DNA of 64,000 bases from Variovorax paradoxus (GCF_022009635.1 NZ_CP091716.1:3425001-3489000), one strand, 5' to 3'; counted from the stretch's first letter, positions 1-8,641 are shown. The notes: a model not told the origin generated them from the letters alone. Program-made: numbers and translations.

Positions 1-123
1 CTGCGACAGCATTTGCGCGGCCTGCACGGATGGCTGGAAGGAAAGTGGCAGCGTGACTGCCACCCCCAAGGTTTTCAAGGCTCGGCGGCGGGCCAATTCG
101 GTCGTGAGCGTTCGTTTCATCAT
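1..123 (-). CDS. Exported protein, N-terminal fragment cut by the window edge
   Basis: Only the first 41 codons lie in the window. They begin with two Met codons (ATG at 123-121 and 120-118), then a basic stretch containing ARRRALK and a hydrophobic run (TLGVAVTLPLSF) ending near VQAAQ. This is a plausible Sec signal peptide, and RRxLK makes a Tat signal possible. The start overlaps the stop of the preceding immunity-like gene as ATGA, so the two are probably translationally coupled. Position implies membership of the T6SS effector/immunity operon, perhaps another exported immunity or accessory protein. The function cannot be told from 41 residues. Confidence 0.6.
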   Translation of the reverse strand, partial: MMKRTLTTELARRRALKTLGVAVTLPLSFQPSVQAAQMLSQ

Positions 124-1085
124 CTTTTTCCTGGTTGTATTGCTATTGCTTCAGGCGGTGCGCCCGGCACGGCCACGCGGAACTTGAGGCCTTCGAGCAG
201 CTTGTCCCACAGCGCGATGGCCTCTTCGTCGTTGAGCGAGGAGGCCTCGGCCGCGCCCACGCGGTCGGAGGCGACCTTGCTGAACATGGTCACGTCGAGG
301 TTGCCAGGGCGCGCGACGTTGCCGGACTCGCCGATGAACATCCACTCGAAGTCGTGCGAGCCGTCGGCCATCCGTACCAGCGATTCCTCGCCGTCCCAAC
401 CGTGGACCTTCTTCTTTCCCTCGCGCAGCGTCGTCAGCTTTGGGTAGTTGCTGCCGGCCTCGCGCTTGCGGTCGTTGATGAGCTTGAGCAAGCCGTAGCC
501 ATTGCTGCCTTTGGTGCTCTGGCTCTGGTTACTTTGGACGCTGAAAACTACGTCGGGCAGGGCGGCCATATGCAGGCCTGCTTGAGAGAACGCCGCACCT
601 TGAGAGCCATCGACCCGGGTAAAGCCGTATTCATGGCACAGGCCCTGATCTCTGGGGACTTCGTCGGGCGAGCGAAGGCGCAGGTTACTTGCGGTCTCCA
701 CGATGTCCTTGAAGATCCGTTCCACGGTCATGTTCTGGCTCTTGGCGGTGGCGGTCCCCTCCATGAAGATGTGCGGGCCAACGATGTAATAGATGCGGAA
801 GCCCTCCAGTTCCAGTTCTTTCGCGAACTTGTCCCCGTAGGAGCGGATCAGCCAGGTATTTGCAACTGGGCCCTTGCCGAAATAGGTGATTTCGGCGGTC
901 TTGTGGCCCTTCAGAATCTTTGCCCGCTCGGCAGCCATCACCTTCTCGATGTCGTCGGCCTGATCCGGCAGCGTCGGAAAGTCACGACCGAATTCCAGGC
1001 GTGAGGCGATTGGAGCGGTCAGTACATAGCGTCCGAAGCACAGCAGCTTGGTGTGCTCGAAAAGTTTCTCGATGCGTCGGCTCAT
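120..1085 (-). CDS. Tli4-like T6SS immunity protein, copy A (last of four)
   Basis: 321 residues, resembling the Tli4 family that protects cells against Tle4-type lipase effectors. The N-terminal part (about residues 12-150) contains the family-like KLLCFGRYVLTAP strand. The C-terminal part (about 155-315) contains LPDVVFSVQSNQ, NDRKREAGSNYP, HGWDGEES and DFEWMF, shared almost unchanged by all four copies. Residues about 46-150 differ most between copies. It has a five-residue longer C-terminus than copy B or C. No signal peptide is visible although known Tli4 proteins act in the periplasm. A 165-bp segment (456-620) is identical to copy C (2505-2669), including synonymous sites, which suggests gene conversion. 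The family call is by recognition of motifs and context. Confidence 0.82.
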   Translation of the reverse strand: MSRRIEKLFEHTKLLCFGRYVLTAPIASRLEFGRDFPTLPDQADDIEKVMAAERAKILKGHKTAEITYFGKGPVANTWLIRSYGDKFAKELELEGFRIYYIVGPHIFMEGTATAKSQNMTVERIFKDIVETASNLRLRSPDEVPRDQGLCHEYGFTRVDGSQGAAFSQAGLHMAALPDVVFSVQSNQSQSTKGSNGYGLLKLINDRKREAGSNYPKLTTLREGKKKVHGWDGEESLVRMADGSHDFEWMFIGESGNVARPGNLDVTMFSKVASDRVGAAEASSLNDEEAIALWDKLLEGLKFRVAVPGAPPEAIAIQPGKR

Positions 1086-1164
1086 GCTTGAAGTGCCGTC
1101 TTCATCGATTCGCCGAGCAGAGCGTTCGCTGGCCCTGCGTCCTGAAGCTCATCTCTTGGCTCCT

Positions 1165-2112
1165 TCACTTGAGCGCCACGGCCTCGGCGGGTGCACCCGG
1201 AACGGCCACTCGGAACTTGAAGCCTTCGAGCAGCTTGTCCCACAGTGCAATGGCTTCCTCGTCGTTGAGCGAGGAGGCAGCAGCCGCGCCCACGTGGTCG
1301 GAGGCGACCTTGCTGAACATGGTCACATCGAGGTTGCCGGGGCGAGCGACATTGCCGGACTCGCCGATGAACATCCACTCGAAGTCGTGCGAGCCGTCGG
1401 CCATCCGCACCAGCGATTCCTCGCCGTCCCAACCGTGGACCTTCTTCTTTCCCTCGCGCAGCGTCGTCAGCTTCGGGTAGTTGCTGCCTGCCTCGCGCTT
1501 GCGGTCGTTGATGAGCTTGAGCAGGCTATAGCCGTTGCTGCCTGTGGTGCTCTGGTTCTGGTTGCTCTGGACGCTGAACACCACGTCGGGCAGGGCGGCG
1601 ATGTGCAAGCCCGCTTGCGAGAAGGCACTACCTTTGGCACCGTCGATGCGGGTGAAGCCGTATTGATGGCACAGGCCTGGTTCTGCGGGCACTTCATCGG
1701 CGGAGCGGACGCGCAGGTTTCTCGCAAGCTCGACCGTGTCTCCAAGAATCGATTCCGCGGTCGCACCGTTGTCCGTGCCCCGGGCGGTCACGAAAATATG
1801 AGGTCCGACGAAGTAGTAGATACGGAAGCCCTCCAACTCCAACTCTCTTGCGAACTTGTCTTCGTAAGACCGAATCAGCCAGACATTCGCAGTTGGACCT
1901 CTGCCGAAGTAGGTAATTTCGGCGGTCTTGTGGCCCGTCAGAATCTTCGCGCGTTCTGCCTCCATCACTTTCTCGATGTCATTGGCCCGGTTCGGCAGCG
2001 TTGGGAAGTCGCGCCCGAATGCCAGCCTCGATTCCACGGGTGCAGTCAGCACATAGCGCCCGAAGCACAGCAGCTTGGTGTGCTCGAAAAGTTTCTCGAT
2101 GCGTCGGCTCAT
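1165..2112 (-). CDS. Tli4-like T6SS immunity protein, copy B
   Basis: 315 residues, a paralogue of the flanking immunity-like genes. The N-terminal 45 residues and the C-terminal half are close to identical to the other copies. The central part (about 46-150) has its own sequence, including VGPHIFVTARGTDNG. It shares the STTGSNGY variant with copy D, whereas copies A and C have STKGSNGY, so the copies are mosaics. The ATG at 2112 begins the conserved MSRRIEKLFEH block; the open frame continues upstream only through another copy's antisense and is not coding there. A 68-bp spacer separates it from copy C. Likely function: binding and neutralising a Tle4-type phospholipase, either the local one or one from competitors. 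Confidence 0.82.
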   Translation of the reverse strand: MSRRIEKLFEHTKLLCFGRYVLTAPVESRLAFGRDFPTLPNRANDIEKVMEAERAKILTGHKTAEITYFGRGPTANVWLIRSYEDKFARELELEGFRIYYFVGPHIFVTARGTDNGATAESILGDTVELARNLRVRSADEVPAEPGLCHQYGFTRIDGAKGSAFSQAGLHIAALPDVVFSVQSNQNQSTTGSNGYSLLKLINDRKREAGSNYPKLTTLREGKKKVHGWDGEESLVRMADGSHDFEWMFIGESGNVARPGNLDVTMFSKVASDHVGAAAASSLNDEEAIALWDKLLEGFKFRVAVPGAPAEAVALK

Positions 2113-2180
2113 GTTTGAAGTGCCGCCGTCATCGATTCGCCGAGCGGCCGCTGCGTCCCGAAACTCATCTCTCTGTTCCT

Positions 2181-3128
2181 TCACCTGAGCGCCACGGCCT
2201 CGGCGGGCGCACCGGGAACGGCCACGCGAAACTTGAAGCCTTCGAGCAGCTTGTCCCACAGCGCGATGGCCTCTTCGTCGTTGAGCGAGGAGGCCTCGGC
2301 CGCGCCCACGCGGTCGGAGGCGACCTTGCTGAACATGGTCACGTCGAGGTTGCCAGGGCGCGCGACGTTGCCGGATTCGCCGACGAACATCCACTCGAAG
2401 TCGTGCGAGCCATCGGCCATGCGCACCAGCGATTCCTCGCCGTCCCAACCGTGGACTTTCTTCTTTCCCTCGCGCAGCGTCGTCAGCTTTGGGTAGTTGC
2501 TGCCTGCCTCGCGCTTGCGGTCGTTGATGAGCTTGAGCAAGCCGTAGCCATTGCTGCCTTTGGTGCTCTGGCTCTGGTTACTTTGGACGCTGAAAACTAC
2601 GTCGGGCAGGGCGGCCATATGCAGGCCTGCTTGAGAGAACGCCGCACCTTGAGAGCCATCGACCCGGGTGAATCCATATTTATGGCACAGGCCCTGATCG
2701 GGTGGAACGTCATCGGGCATGCGCAGGCGCAGGTTTCTGGCGGTCTCCGCCGCATCTCGAAGAATCGACTCAGCGGTGAAGCCGCCATCTGTCGCGCTTC
2801 CGCCAAGGAAGATGTGGGGCCCGACCACGTAAAAGGTCTGGAAACTCTCCAAGTCGTATTTCTTCGCAGATACGCTCTTGAAGGAGCGAATCAGCCAAAG
2901 GCTCGGCGCCGGCCCCTTGCCGTAATAAGTGATCTCGGCGGTCTTGTCTGCCTCGAGTATTTCAGCTCGGGCGGCGGCCATTACTTTCTCGATGTCGTTG
3001 GCTCGGTTCGGCAACGTCGGGAAGTCTCGCCCGAATGCCAGCCTCGATTCCACGGGTGCAGTCAGCACATAGCGGCCGAAGCACAGCAGCTTGGTGTGCT
3101 CGAACAGTTTCTCGATGCGTCGGCTCAT
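2181..3128 (-). CDS. Tli4-like T6SS immunity protein, copy C
   Basis: 315 residues, the same length as copy B. Start and stop are each displaced from copy B by exactly 1016 bp. The central region is the most divergent of the set (for example WLIRSFKSVSAKKYDLESF and FLGGSATDGG), while the stretch YGFTRVDGSQGAAFSQAGLH and what follows matches copy A at nucleotide level. There is no signal peptide. The pattern (constant ends, variable centre) suggests that the centre sets partner specificity, which is inference. The ATG at 3128 is chosen because the conserved N-terminus starts there. Confidence 0.82.
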   Translation of the reverse strand: MSRRIEKLFEHTKLLCFGRYVLTAPVESRLAFGRDFPTLPNRANDIEKVMAAARAEILEADKTAEITYYGKGPAPSLWLIRSFKSVSAKKYDLESFQTFYVVGPHIFLGGSATDGGFTAESILRDAAETARNLRLRMPDDVPPDQGLCHKYGFTRVDGSQGAAFSQAGLHMAALPDVVFSVQSNQSQSTKGSNGYGLLKLINDRKREAGSNYPKLTTLREGKKKVHGWDGEESLVRMADGSHDFEWMFVGESGNVARPGNLDVTMFSKVASDRVGAAEASSLNDEEAIALWDKLLEGFKFRVAVPGAPAEAVALR

Positions 3129-3196
3129 GCTTGAAGTGCCGCCGTCATCGATTCTCCGAGCAGCCGCTGCGTCCTGAAACTCATCTCTCTGCTCCT

Positions 3197-4153
3197 TCAC
3201 TTGATCGCCACGGCCTCGGCGGGCGCACCGGGAACGGCCACGCGAAACTTGAAGCCTTCGAGCAGCTTGTCCCATAGCGCGATGGCCTCTTCGTCGTTGA
3301 GCGAGGAGGCTTCGGCCGCGCCCACGCGGTCGGAGGCGACCTTGCTGAACATGGTCACGTCTAGGTTGCCGGGGCGCGCAACGCTGCCGCCGTTCTCGCC
3401 GATAAACATCCACTCGAAGTCATGCGAGCCGTCGGCCATGCGCACCAGCGATTCCTCGCCGTCCCAGCCGTGGACTTTCTTTTTTCCCTCGCGCAGCGTT
3501 GTCAGCTGCGGGTAGTTGCTGCCTGCCTCGCGCTTGCGGTCGTTGATGAGCTTGAGAAGGCCGTAGCCGTTGCTTCCCGTGGTGCTCTGGGTCTGGTTGC
3601 TCTGGACACTGAACACTACGTCGGGCAGGGCGGCGATGTGCAGGCCGGCCTGGGTGAAGACGTTGCCCTTGGAGCCGTCGAGCCGCTTGAAGCCGTACTG
3701 GTGGCACAGGCCTTGATCGATGGGCACTTCGTCGGGTTCTCGTGTGCGCAGATTCCTGGCGGTCTCGATTGCGTTCGCGAGGATCGAATCGGCCGTCACG
3801 TTGTAGCTCTTGGCCGTGGCGTTCCCGCCTACGAAGATGTGCGGGCCTACGACGTAGTAAAGCTCGAAGCTTTCCAGCTCAAGCTCTTTTGCGAATTTGT
3901 CCCCGAAGGAACGTATCAACCACGTTTCCGGAGCTGGTCCTTTGCCGAAGTAGGTAACTTCGGCAGTCTTGTGACCCGCCAAAATCTTTGCGCGCTTGTT
4001 CTCCATTACCTTCTCGATGTCGTTGGCTTGGTTGGGCAATGTCGGGAAGTCGCGCCCGAACGCCAACCTCGATTCCATGGGGGCAGTCAGCACATAGCGG
4101 CCGAAGCACAGCAGCTTTGTGTGCTCGAACAGTTTCTCAATGCGTCGGTTCAT
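3197..4153 (-). CDS. Tli4-like T6SS immunity protein, copy D, adjacent to the effector
   Basis: 318 residues; the first immunity gene in transcription order, 24 bp after the lipase effector gene, so it is the best candidate for the cognate immunity protein. It starts MNRRIEKLFEH rather than MSRRIEKLFEH and carries a one-residue insertion (GENGGSVARPG where the others have GESGNVARPG), which marks it as the most distinct copy. Motifs shared with the Tli4 family and its paralogues include LCFGRYVLTAP near the N-terminus and the C-terminal HGWDGEESLVRM and DFEWMFIGE blocks. No signal peptide or lipobox is visible and the frame is closed upstream of 4153, so a longer exported form cannot be made by moving the start. 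Confidence 0.85.
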   Translation of the reverse strand: MNRRIEKLFEHTKLLCFGRYVLTAPMESRLAFGRDFPTLPNQANDIEKVMENKRAKILAGHKTAEVTYFGKGPAPETWLIRSFGDKFAKELELESFELYYVVGPHIFVGGNATAKSYNVTADSILANAIETARNLRTREPDEVPIDQGLCHQYGFKRLDGSKGNVFTQAGLHIAALPDVVFSVQSNQTQSTTGSNGYGLLKLINDRKREAGSNYPQLTTLREGKKKVHGWDGEESLVRMADGSHDFEWMFIGENGGSVARPGNLDVTMFSKVASDRVGAAEASSLNDEEAIALWDKLLEGFKFRVAVPGAPAEAVAIK

Positions 4154-4177
4154 CCTGGGATCTTTCTTTGTCGGGTT

Positions 4178-6040
4178 TCAGTACTTCTCCGCCCACCACG
4201 CCGAATCGAAGTCTGCTGCGATGCGAACGATGCCGTAGAGCGTGGCCGCACTGGCGTTGGCGTCGCCATAGCTGCCCTGGTGGTCGTAGCCTGTTTGCAC
4301 GCACTTGACCTTGGCGCGCACCTTGGCGGCGCTGCGCTCCACAGGCACCGTGCCGTCGCTGGGTGTCATAGGTGGCTGTAGCTTCAGCTTGAGTACCTCC
4401 CCGCCGTCACCCTTCACTCGCAAGGTGCCCTCGCCGTTGTCGCCTTTGTGCCCGGGCATGAGCGTCCACGTCAGCGGGTCGCCCGCGATGACCGGATCGC
4501 CGTCAACGACGCGCCACACGAGGTCGTTCCAGGCCGGCTGCCGCGGGTCGCTACCGTAGTGCGCGTAGGTACGTTGATGGAAGGTGTTCTCGATGGCATT
4601 GGCGAAATCCATCGCCAGCTTGATGCGCCTAGTGGTCGCGTCCGGACCGATCTGGTCATTCGGCTTGCCACCTTCTTCCTTCGGCTTCTCGGCCTGCTTC
4701 GCCGGATCGATCCAATCCGGATTGATCAACCGCCACCACTTGTCCCGATCCAGCGTATAGATCTCGCTCACCGCATCGCCCTGCGGCAGCTTCGCCAGGA
4801 ACTTGCCGTTGTCGTCCTGCACCTGCAGCCACTGCGTGCCGTACGCCGCCGCGGGCAGCAACTCGAGACCGCCCTGCGCATTGGCCAGCACGGCGGTCAC
4901 TTCCTCGCCGTTGTCGCCCAGCACGCTCTGCGTGATGCTGCCCACCACCTGCGCCTGCAGGTGCCACCAGGGCTTGTTGCTGCCCTCGAAGCCCGCGCGC
5001 ATGCGCTTGTACGCCGCCGCCGCGCCGGTGGTGGGCATCACCCCGTGCACCACGCCCAGGATCCGGTGCCGGATGCCGCCGTATTCCGCATGCATCAACG
5101 CCCGCGCGAGGATGCCGCCCATGCTGTGGGTCACGAGGATCACGCCCGGGCAGTCGAAGCCGTTGTGGTTGTAGGTGTCGATGAGCCGCTCGATCTTCTC
5201 CGCCAGCGACTTGGCCTCCTGGCCGTTGCTCTTGAGCCAGTTGTAGCCGAAGGCATGCACCGGATACCAGCATTCGCCGATCTTGCGCAGGTCGTCCTCG
5301 CTCAGCGGCTGCGCGTCGTGGTGGACGCCGAAGCTCGACGGCGCCCGGCCCACCAGCGCTTCCGGGTTGTCCTTGTCGAGCCAGGCCGGCGAGACGACGT
5401 ACTTGTTTTTTTCGCGGCGCAGGATGTCGTTGAGCTGGCGCTCCATCAGCTGGAGGATGCCGCCGTAGGCCTCGAACATCACTTCGCTCCAGCCGCGCGC
5501 GCGGGCCTTCTGCGCGGCGGTGAAGCTCTGCCGATTCTGCGCAAGCGGGTGGTTCGGGTCGGCCTTCGGGTCGGTCACCAGCAGCTTGCTGACATCGCCC
5601 AGGTCATGCGGCACGTTGTCGTGGCGCTGGTCGGAGCTGATGGTTGTGTTGCCGGTGGCGTCGAAGCGGCTGGTTTTCTTTCCTTCGAGTTTTTCGCCCG
5701 TGGCCTCGTAGATGTCCACTTCCACGGCGTCGGGGTCCAGGCGCATCTGCCGGGCCGCGGCGCTCGCGGTGCGCCGGGTAAAGGCGTCTCCTTTCTTGTC
5801 GGGCCCCCACGCGAGGTTGTCGGTGCGCTTGAGCAGTTCCTGCCGCTCCCGGGTCAGGCGCAGGTTGCTGCCCATGATGCCGGGCAGGAACACGATGGGA
5901 ATGAGCTTGCCCGGGGGCACGCGCACGCGGATCTTTCGCTTGTCGCTGACCGGTGTTGTGACGGCAGTGACTTCGGCAAAGTTGTCCATGCCCAGGCTGA
6001 AGTCCAGCCAGATGTCCTCTTCTTCTCCCTGCACCGCCAT
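4178..6040 (-). CDS. T6SS lipase effector of the Tle4 type (alpha/beta hydrolase)
   Basis: 620 residues from the chosen start. The N-terminal hydrolase core has the PGAP1-like strand-turn PIVFLPGIMGSNL (about 47-59) and a nucleophile elbow VTHSMGG with the predicted catalytic Ser306; the first position of the usual GxSxG is Thr. Known Tle4 enzymes are secreted lipases/phospholipases that attack target membranes. The start at 6040 is preferred over an upstream in-frame start at 6061 because it overlaps the vgrG stop as TGATG and has GGAGGG eight bases upstream. The N-terminus has no signal peptide, as expected for VgrG-loaded cargo. Neighbours agree: vgrG upstream, four immunity-like genes downstream. 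Tle3-type lipases are the main alternative; the Tli4-like neighbours favour Tle4. Confidence 0.85.
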   Translation of the reverse strand: MAVQGEEEDIWLDFSLGMDNFAEVTAVTTPVSDKRKIRVRVPPGKLIPIVFLPGIMGSNLRLTRERQELLKRTDNLAWGPDKKGDAFTRRTASAAARQMRLDPDAVEVDIYEATGEKLEGKKTSRFDATGNTTISSDQRHDNVPHDLGDVSKLLVTDPKADPNHPLAQNRQSFTAAQKARARGWSEVMFEAYGGILQLMERQLNDILRREKNKYVVSPAWLDKDNPEALVGRAPSSFGVHHDAQPLSEDDLRKIGECWYPVHAFGYNWLKSNGQEAKSLAEKIERLIDTYNHNGFDCPGVILVTHSMGGILARALMHAEYGGIRHRILGVVHGVMPTTGAAAAYKRMRAGFEGSNKPWWHLQAQVVGSITQSVLGDNGEEVTAVLANAQGGLELLPAAAYGTQWLQVQDDNGKFLAKLPQGDAVSEIYTLDRDKWWRLINPDWIDPAKQAEKPKEEGGKPNDQIGPDATTRRIKLAMDFANAIENTFHQRTYAHYGSDPRQPAWNDLVWRVVDGDPVIAGDPLTWTLMPGHKGDNGEGTLRVKGDGGEVLKLKLQPPMTPSDGTVPVERSAAKVRAKVKCVQTGYDHQGSYGDANASAATLYGIVRIAADFDSAWWAEKY

Positions 6041-8610
6041 CACTCGGCCCTCCCTCGCCACTTGATCTTGTAGACCTCCGGTCCATCCGAGCGCTGTTGC
6101 TGAGTGGTGCCGGCGGTATTCGTGATCTCGTCGCCTTCCTGGCCGCCGGGCTCGCCGTTGCGCAGAAGCTCGAACACCTGCCTCGCCGCAAGCGTGTTCT
6201 CCTCGTCGATGTGATGGAACAGCACCTCCTGGTCGAAGCGGGTCTGCACGTCATGGTTCATCTTCTCGGGCGTGCGGCTGTCGGGGCCCATGTTGCTGTG
6301 CCTTGCCGCATGCTCGCGCCACAGGCCGCGGGTGCCGTGCACGATGCCCGACGCATTCCAGCAGGTGTAGCTGGAGCCGCCGTTGATGACGACTTCCTCC
6401 ACTGCGGTGATGGTGATGCGGTTGGCTTCCTGCCGGATGTTCAGCTTGGCGAGGATGTTGATGCCGTTCTTCAGCGCGACGACGTCGATGTCCGCTTGCG
6501 CGGCCACCAGCTTCATGCCGGCCTTGTAGGCGAACAGGCGCACCGCGTTCCTGGCCGAGACCAGGAAGCTTTTGGCCGCGGCGATGCTGGTGTGGCCGCC
6601 GCTGGTGAGCGCGTTGTGCCCGGCGCTCATGAAATGGCTGGAGCCCTGCGCGGTGGTCTGGATGCCCGAAGGGCTGGCCAGGGTCAAATGCGGCTGGCTG
6701 AACTCGGGAAACTCGCGGCCCGGCGCACCGCCGTTGCCGCCGTCATTGGCGCCTCTGATCGCGTCGTTCTGTTGCTTGAGCGCCTTGGCGACTTCGTCCT
6801 GGTCGCCGCTTTGGTGGGCTCCGGCATCGAGCGCCATCCGGCACATGCCCTCGTGCAGTTCGCGTGCCTGCGTGAGCCGCGCGACGGTCTCGCCCATGTC
6901 GGTGACGTGTGCCCGCGCGTTCGGCCTGGGCTCGGTGCTGACCAGCAATCCCTGCGCGGCACGCAGCACGCCATGGCCGTCGGTGCGCAGCTCGAAGCCC
7001 TGGCCGCGGTCGTCCTTGCGGCCCGCGGTGTCTTCGATGCGGCCGATGTGCCCAAGGCTCAGGCTGCTGCATTGGTGGTCGCTCTTGAGCTGGGCCTGCA
7101 CCTTGCCCGCGCTGTCGTCCAGCACCAGGTGGTTGCCGCGCAGGCTGCCGCCCAGCTCGCGGCTGCGCATGCTTGTCAGGTGGGTTTCGCGGGGCAGCTG
7201 CCATGCGGGCATGGCGTCGGCGTTGTGGAAGCGGCCGACGACGATGGGGTGGTCGGGGTCGCCGTCCAGAAAGTCGACGACCACCTCCTGTCCTATGCGA
7301 GGCAGCGCCGCCGTGCCGAAGTGGCCGCCGGCCCAGCCGTGCGATACGCGCAGCCAGCACGAGGCGTTTTCGTCTGCGCGCCCCAGCCGGTCCCAGCGGA
7401 ACCGCACCTTGATGCGGCCGTGCTGGTCGGTCCAGATTTCGTGGCCTGCCGGCCCGACCACCACGGCGGTCTGCGGCCCGCCGGTGCGCGGCTTGGGCGT
7501 GGTGCGCGGCGCGCGCCAGGCCATGCTGGTGGGCTGCGCATCGAAGGCAAAGCGCTGGATGGAGCCGCCGGACGTGTCGCCCGTGCCTTCGGTTGCCCGC
7601 AGGTTCTCCTGCAGGTGATAGGCGACGCCCAGCAGCAGGTATTGCCGGTTCTGCGCCTCGCACGGATGGCCCGCCAGCCGCAGCGTGTGGCCCGGCGCCA
7701 GCGAGCGCAGGTTGGAGCGGCCATGGGCTTGGTTGCGCGCGCTGAGCAGTTCTTCGTTGCGGGTCTGCGCGTATGCGTCGCCGTCGCTGTTCAGCAGGTA
7801 GTGGCCGGGCCATTCGAAGACTTCGTGGTCGTCGTGATCGTGGCCGGGCGGCATCTGGCGCCGGCTCTTCAGGTCGGCCTTGGGTTTTTCGAAATCGTAG
7901 TCGTCGCTGCCGTAGCGGCCGGAGCGCAGTTCCTCGCCCGTCTCCCAGGCGTAGATGCGCTCGGCGGGCTCCTCGCCCCCGGTCATGCCGGATTGCTCGT
8001 GCGGGTGATAGCGCACCGTTTCGCCGCCGGGCAGGGGGCTGTGCGAATTGGCGATGTCGTCCGCGAACACCAGCACGTGCTGCGTGGCTTCGTGCCGCAC
8101 GTAGTAGTAGATGCCCTCGTGCTCGCACAGGCGCGAGACGAAATCGAAGTCGCTCTCGCCGTACTGCACGCAGTAGGTCCAATTGCGGTAGTTGCGCGAG
8201 AGCTTCTGCTCGAAGGGATGGCCGTAACGCTCCAGCACTTCGGCCACGATCTCGGGAACGCCGCGGTCCTGGAAGATCCGGTAGTCGTGCCGCTTCGTGG
8301 CCAGCCAGAACCACGGGCGCAGCCGCATGGCGTAGAAGGCGTGCCGCGCGTCCTCGCGCGCAAGGCCGAAGCGCGTGACGATGCCGGCTAGATGCCGCGT
8401 GCCGCCGTGGCCGGTCTGCATCGACACGGTGGCGGCCTTGCCGAGCAGGGCCTTGGCGTCGATAGTGTTGCTGTTGCCGAGCAACTCGACGTCGAAGGCA
8501 TTCGCCTGGCTCAGCGCCTCGCGCCCGACCAGCCGATGGAACTGCAGCGCCTCGCCCATGGGCGTGGCAATGCTGACGCGGCGGCCAGCGTGGACAGACC
8601 TGGACAACAA
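6040..8610 (-). CDS. vgrG: VgrG spike protein of the type VI secretion system
   Basis: 856 residues, the tip spike that carries effectors through the T6SS tube. The N-terminal gp27-like part includes RLRPWFWLATKRHDYRIFQD and YGESDFDFVSRLCEHEGIYY; the gp5/OB-fold junction has VVGPAGHEIWTDQHGRIKV, FRWDR and SCWLRVSHGWAGG; a DUF2345-like C-terminal region follows, ending after about residue 790 in a variable tail. The start is TTG at 8610 (or the adjacent TTG at 8607): no ATG occurs before the conserved RRVSIATPMGEAL strand, and GGGGG lies at 8620-8616 as a Shine-Dalgarno. The stop overlaps the effector start, as expected for a vgrG and its dedicated cargo. It carries no visible toxic C-terminal domain. 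Confidence 0.93.
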   Translation of the reverse strand: MLSRSVHAGRRVSIATPMGEALQFHRLVGREALSQANAFDVELLGNSNTIDAKALLGKAATVSMQTGHGGTRHLAGIVTRFGLAREDARHAFYAMRLRPWFWLATKRHDYRIFQDRGVPEIVAEVLERYGHPFEQKLSRNYRNWTYCVQYGESDFDFVSRLCEHEGIYYYVRHEATQHVLVFADDIANSHSPLPGGETVRYHPHEQSGMTGGEEPAERIYAWETGEELRSGRYGSDDYDFEKPKADLKSRRQMPPGHDHDDHEVFEWPGHYLLNSDGDAYAQTRNEELLSARNQAHGRSNLRSLAPGHTLRLAGHPCEAQNRQYLLLGVAYHLQENLRATEGTGDTSGGSIQRFAFDAQPTSMAWRAPRTTPKPRTGGPQTAVVVGPAGHEIWTDQHGRIKVRFRWDRLGRADENASCWLRVSHGWAGGHFGTAALPRIGQEVVVDFLDGDPDHPIVVGRFHNADAMPAWQLPRETHLTSMRSRELGGSLRGNHLVLDDSAGKVQAQLKSDHQCSSLSLGHIGRIEDTAGRKDDRGQGFELRTDGHGVLRAAQGLLVSTEPRPNARAHVTDMGETVARLTQARELHEGMCRMALDAGAHQSGDQDEVAKALKQQNDAIRGANDGGNGGAPGREFPEFSQPHLTLASPSGIQTTAQGSSHFMSAGHNALTSGGHTSIAAAKSFLVSARNAVRLFAYKAGMKLVAAQADIDVVALKNGINILAKLNIRQEANRITITAVEEVVINGGSSYTCWNASGIVHGTRGLWREHAARHSNMGPDSRTPEKMNHDVQTRFDQEVLFHHIDEENTLAARQVFELLRNGEPGGQEGDEITNTAGTTQQQRSDGPEVYKIKWRGRAE

Positions 8611-8625
8611 GAATTCCCCCTGAAT

Positions 8626-8641
8626 ATTCGACTGCTCGAAT
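8626..8641. promoter_or_regulatory. Perfect inverted repeat upstream of vgrG
   Basis: ATTCGA-CTGC-TCGAAT, two 6-bp half-sites around a 4-bp centre, lies 16-31 bp upstream of the vgrG start codon. The position suits an operator overlapping the core promoter or early leader. The rest of the gap (8642-8788) is AT-rich near 8642-8665 and otherwise featureless. No regulator can be named. Confidence 0.4.

Larger units (their letters stand above)
1165..3196. repeat. Two exact-period 1016-bp direct repeat units (immunity gene plus spacer)
   Basis: Units 1165-2180 and 2181-3196 each hold one immunity-like gene followed (in plus coordinates) by its 68-bp spacer, and gene starts and stops repeat at exactly 1016 bp. 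Copy D at 3197 begins a third, slightly longer unit; copy A (120-1164) is a related unit with a 79-bp spacer. Spacers are themselves conserved (TTGAAGTGCCG near the start codon, CTCATCTCT near the stop). Identity is highest at unit ends and lowest in the gene centres. Confidence 0.85.

Noticed and set aside
1165..3413. N-terminally extended forms of immunity copies B and C
   Set aside because: The extensions are out-of-frame readings of the neighbouring repeat unit; conserved sequence starts at MSRRIEKLFEH.
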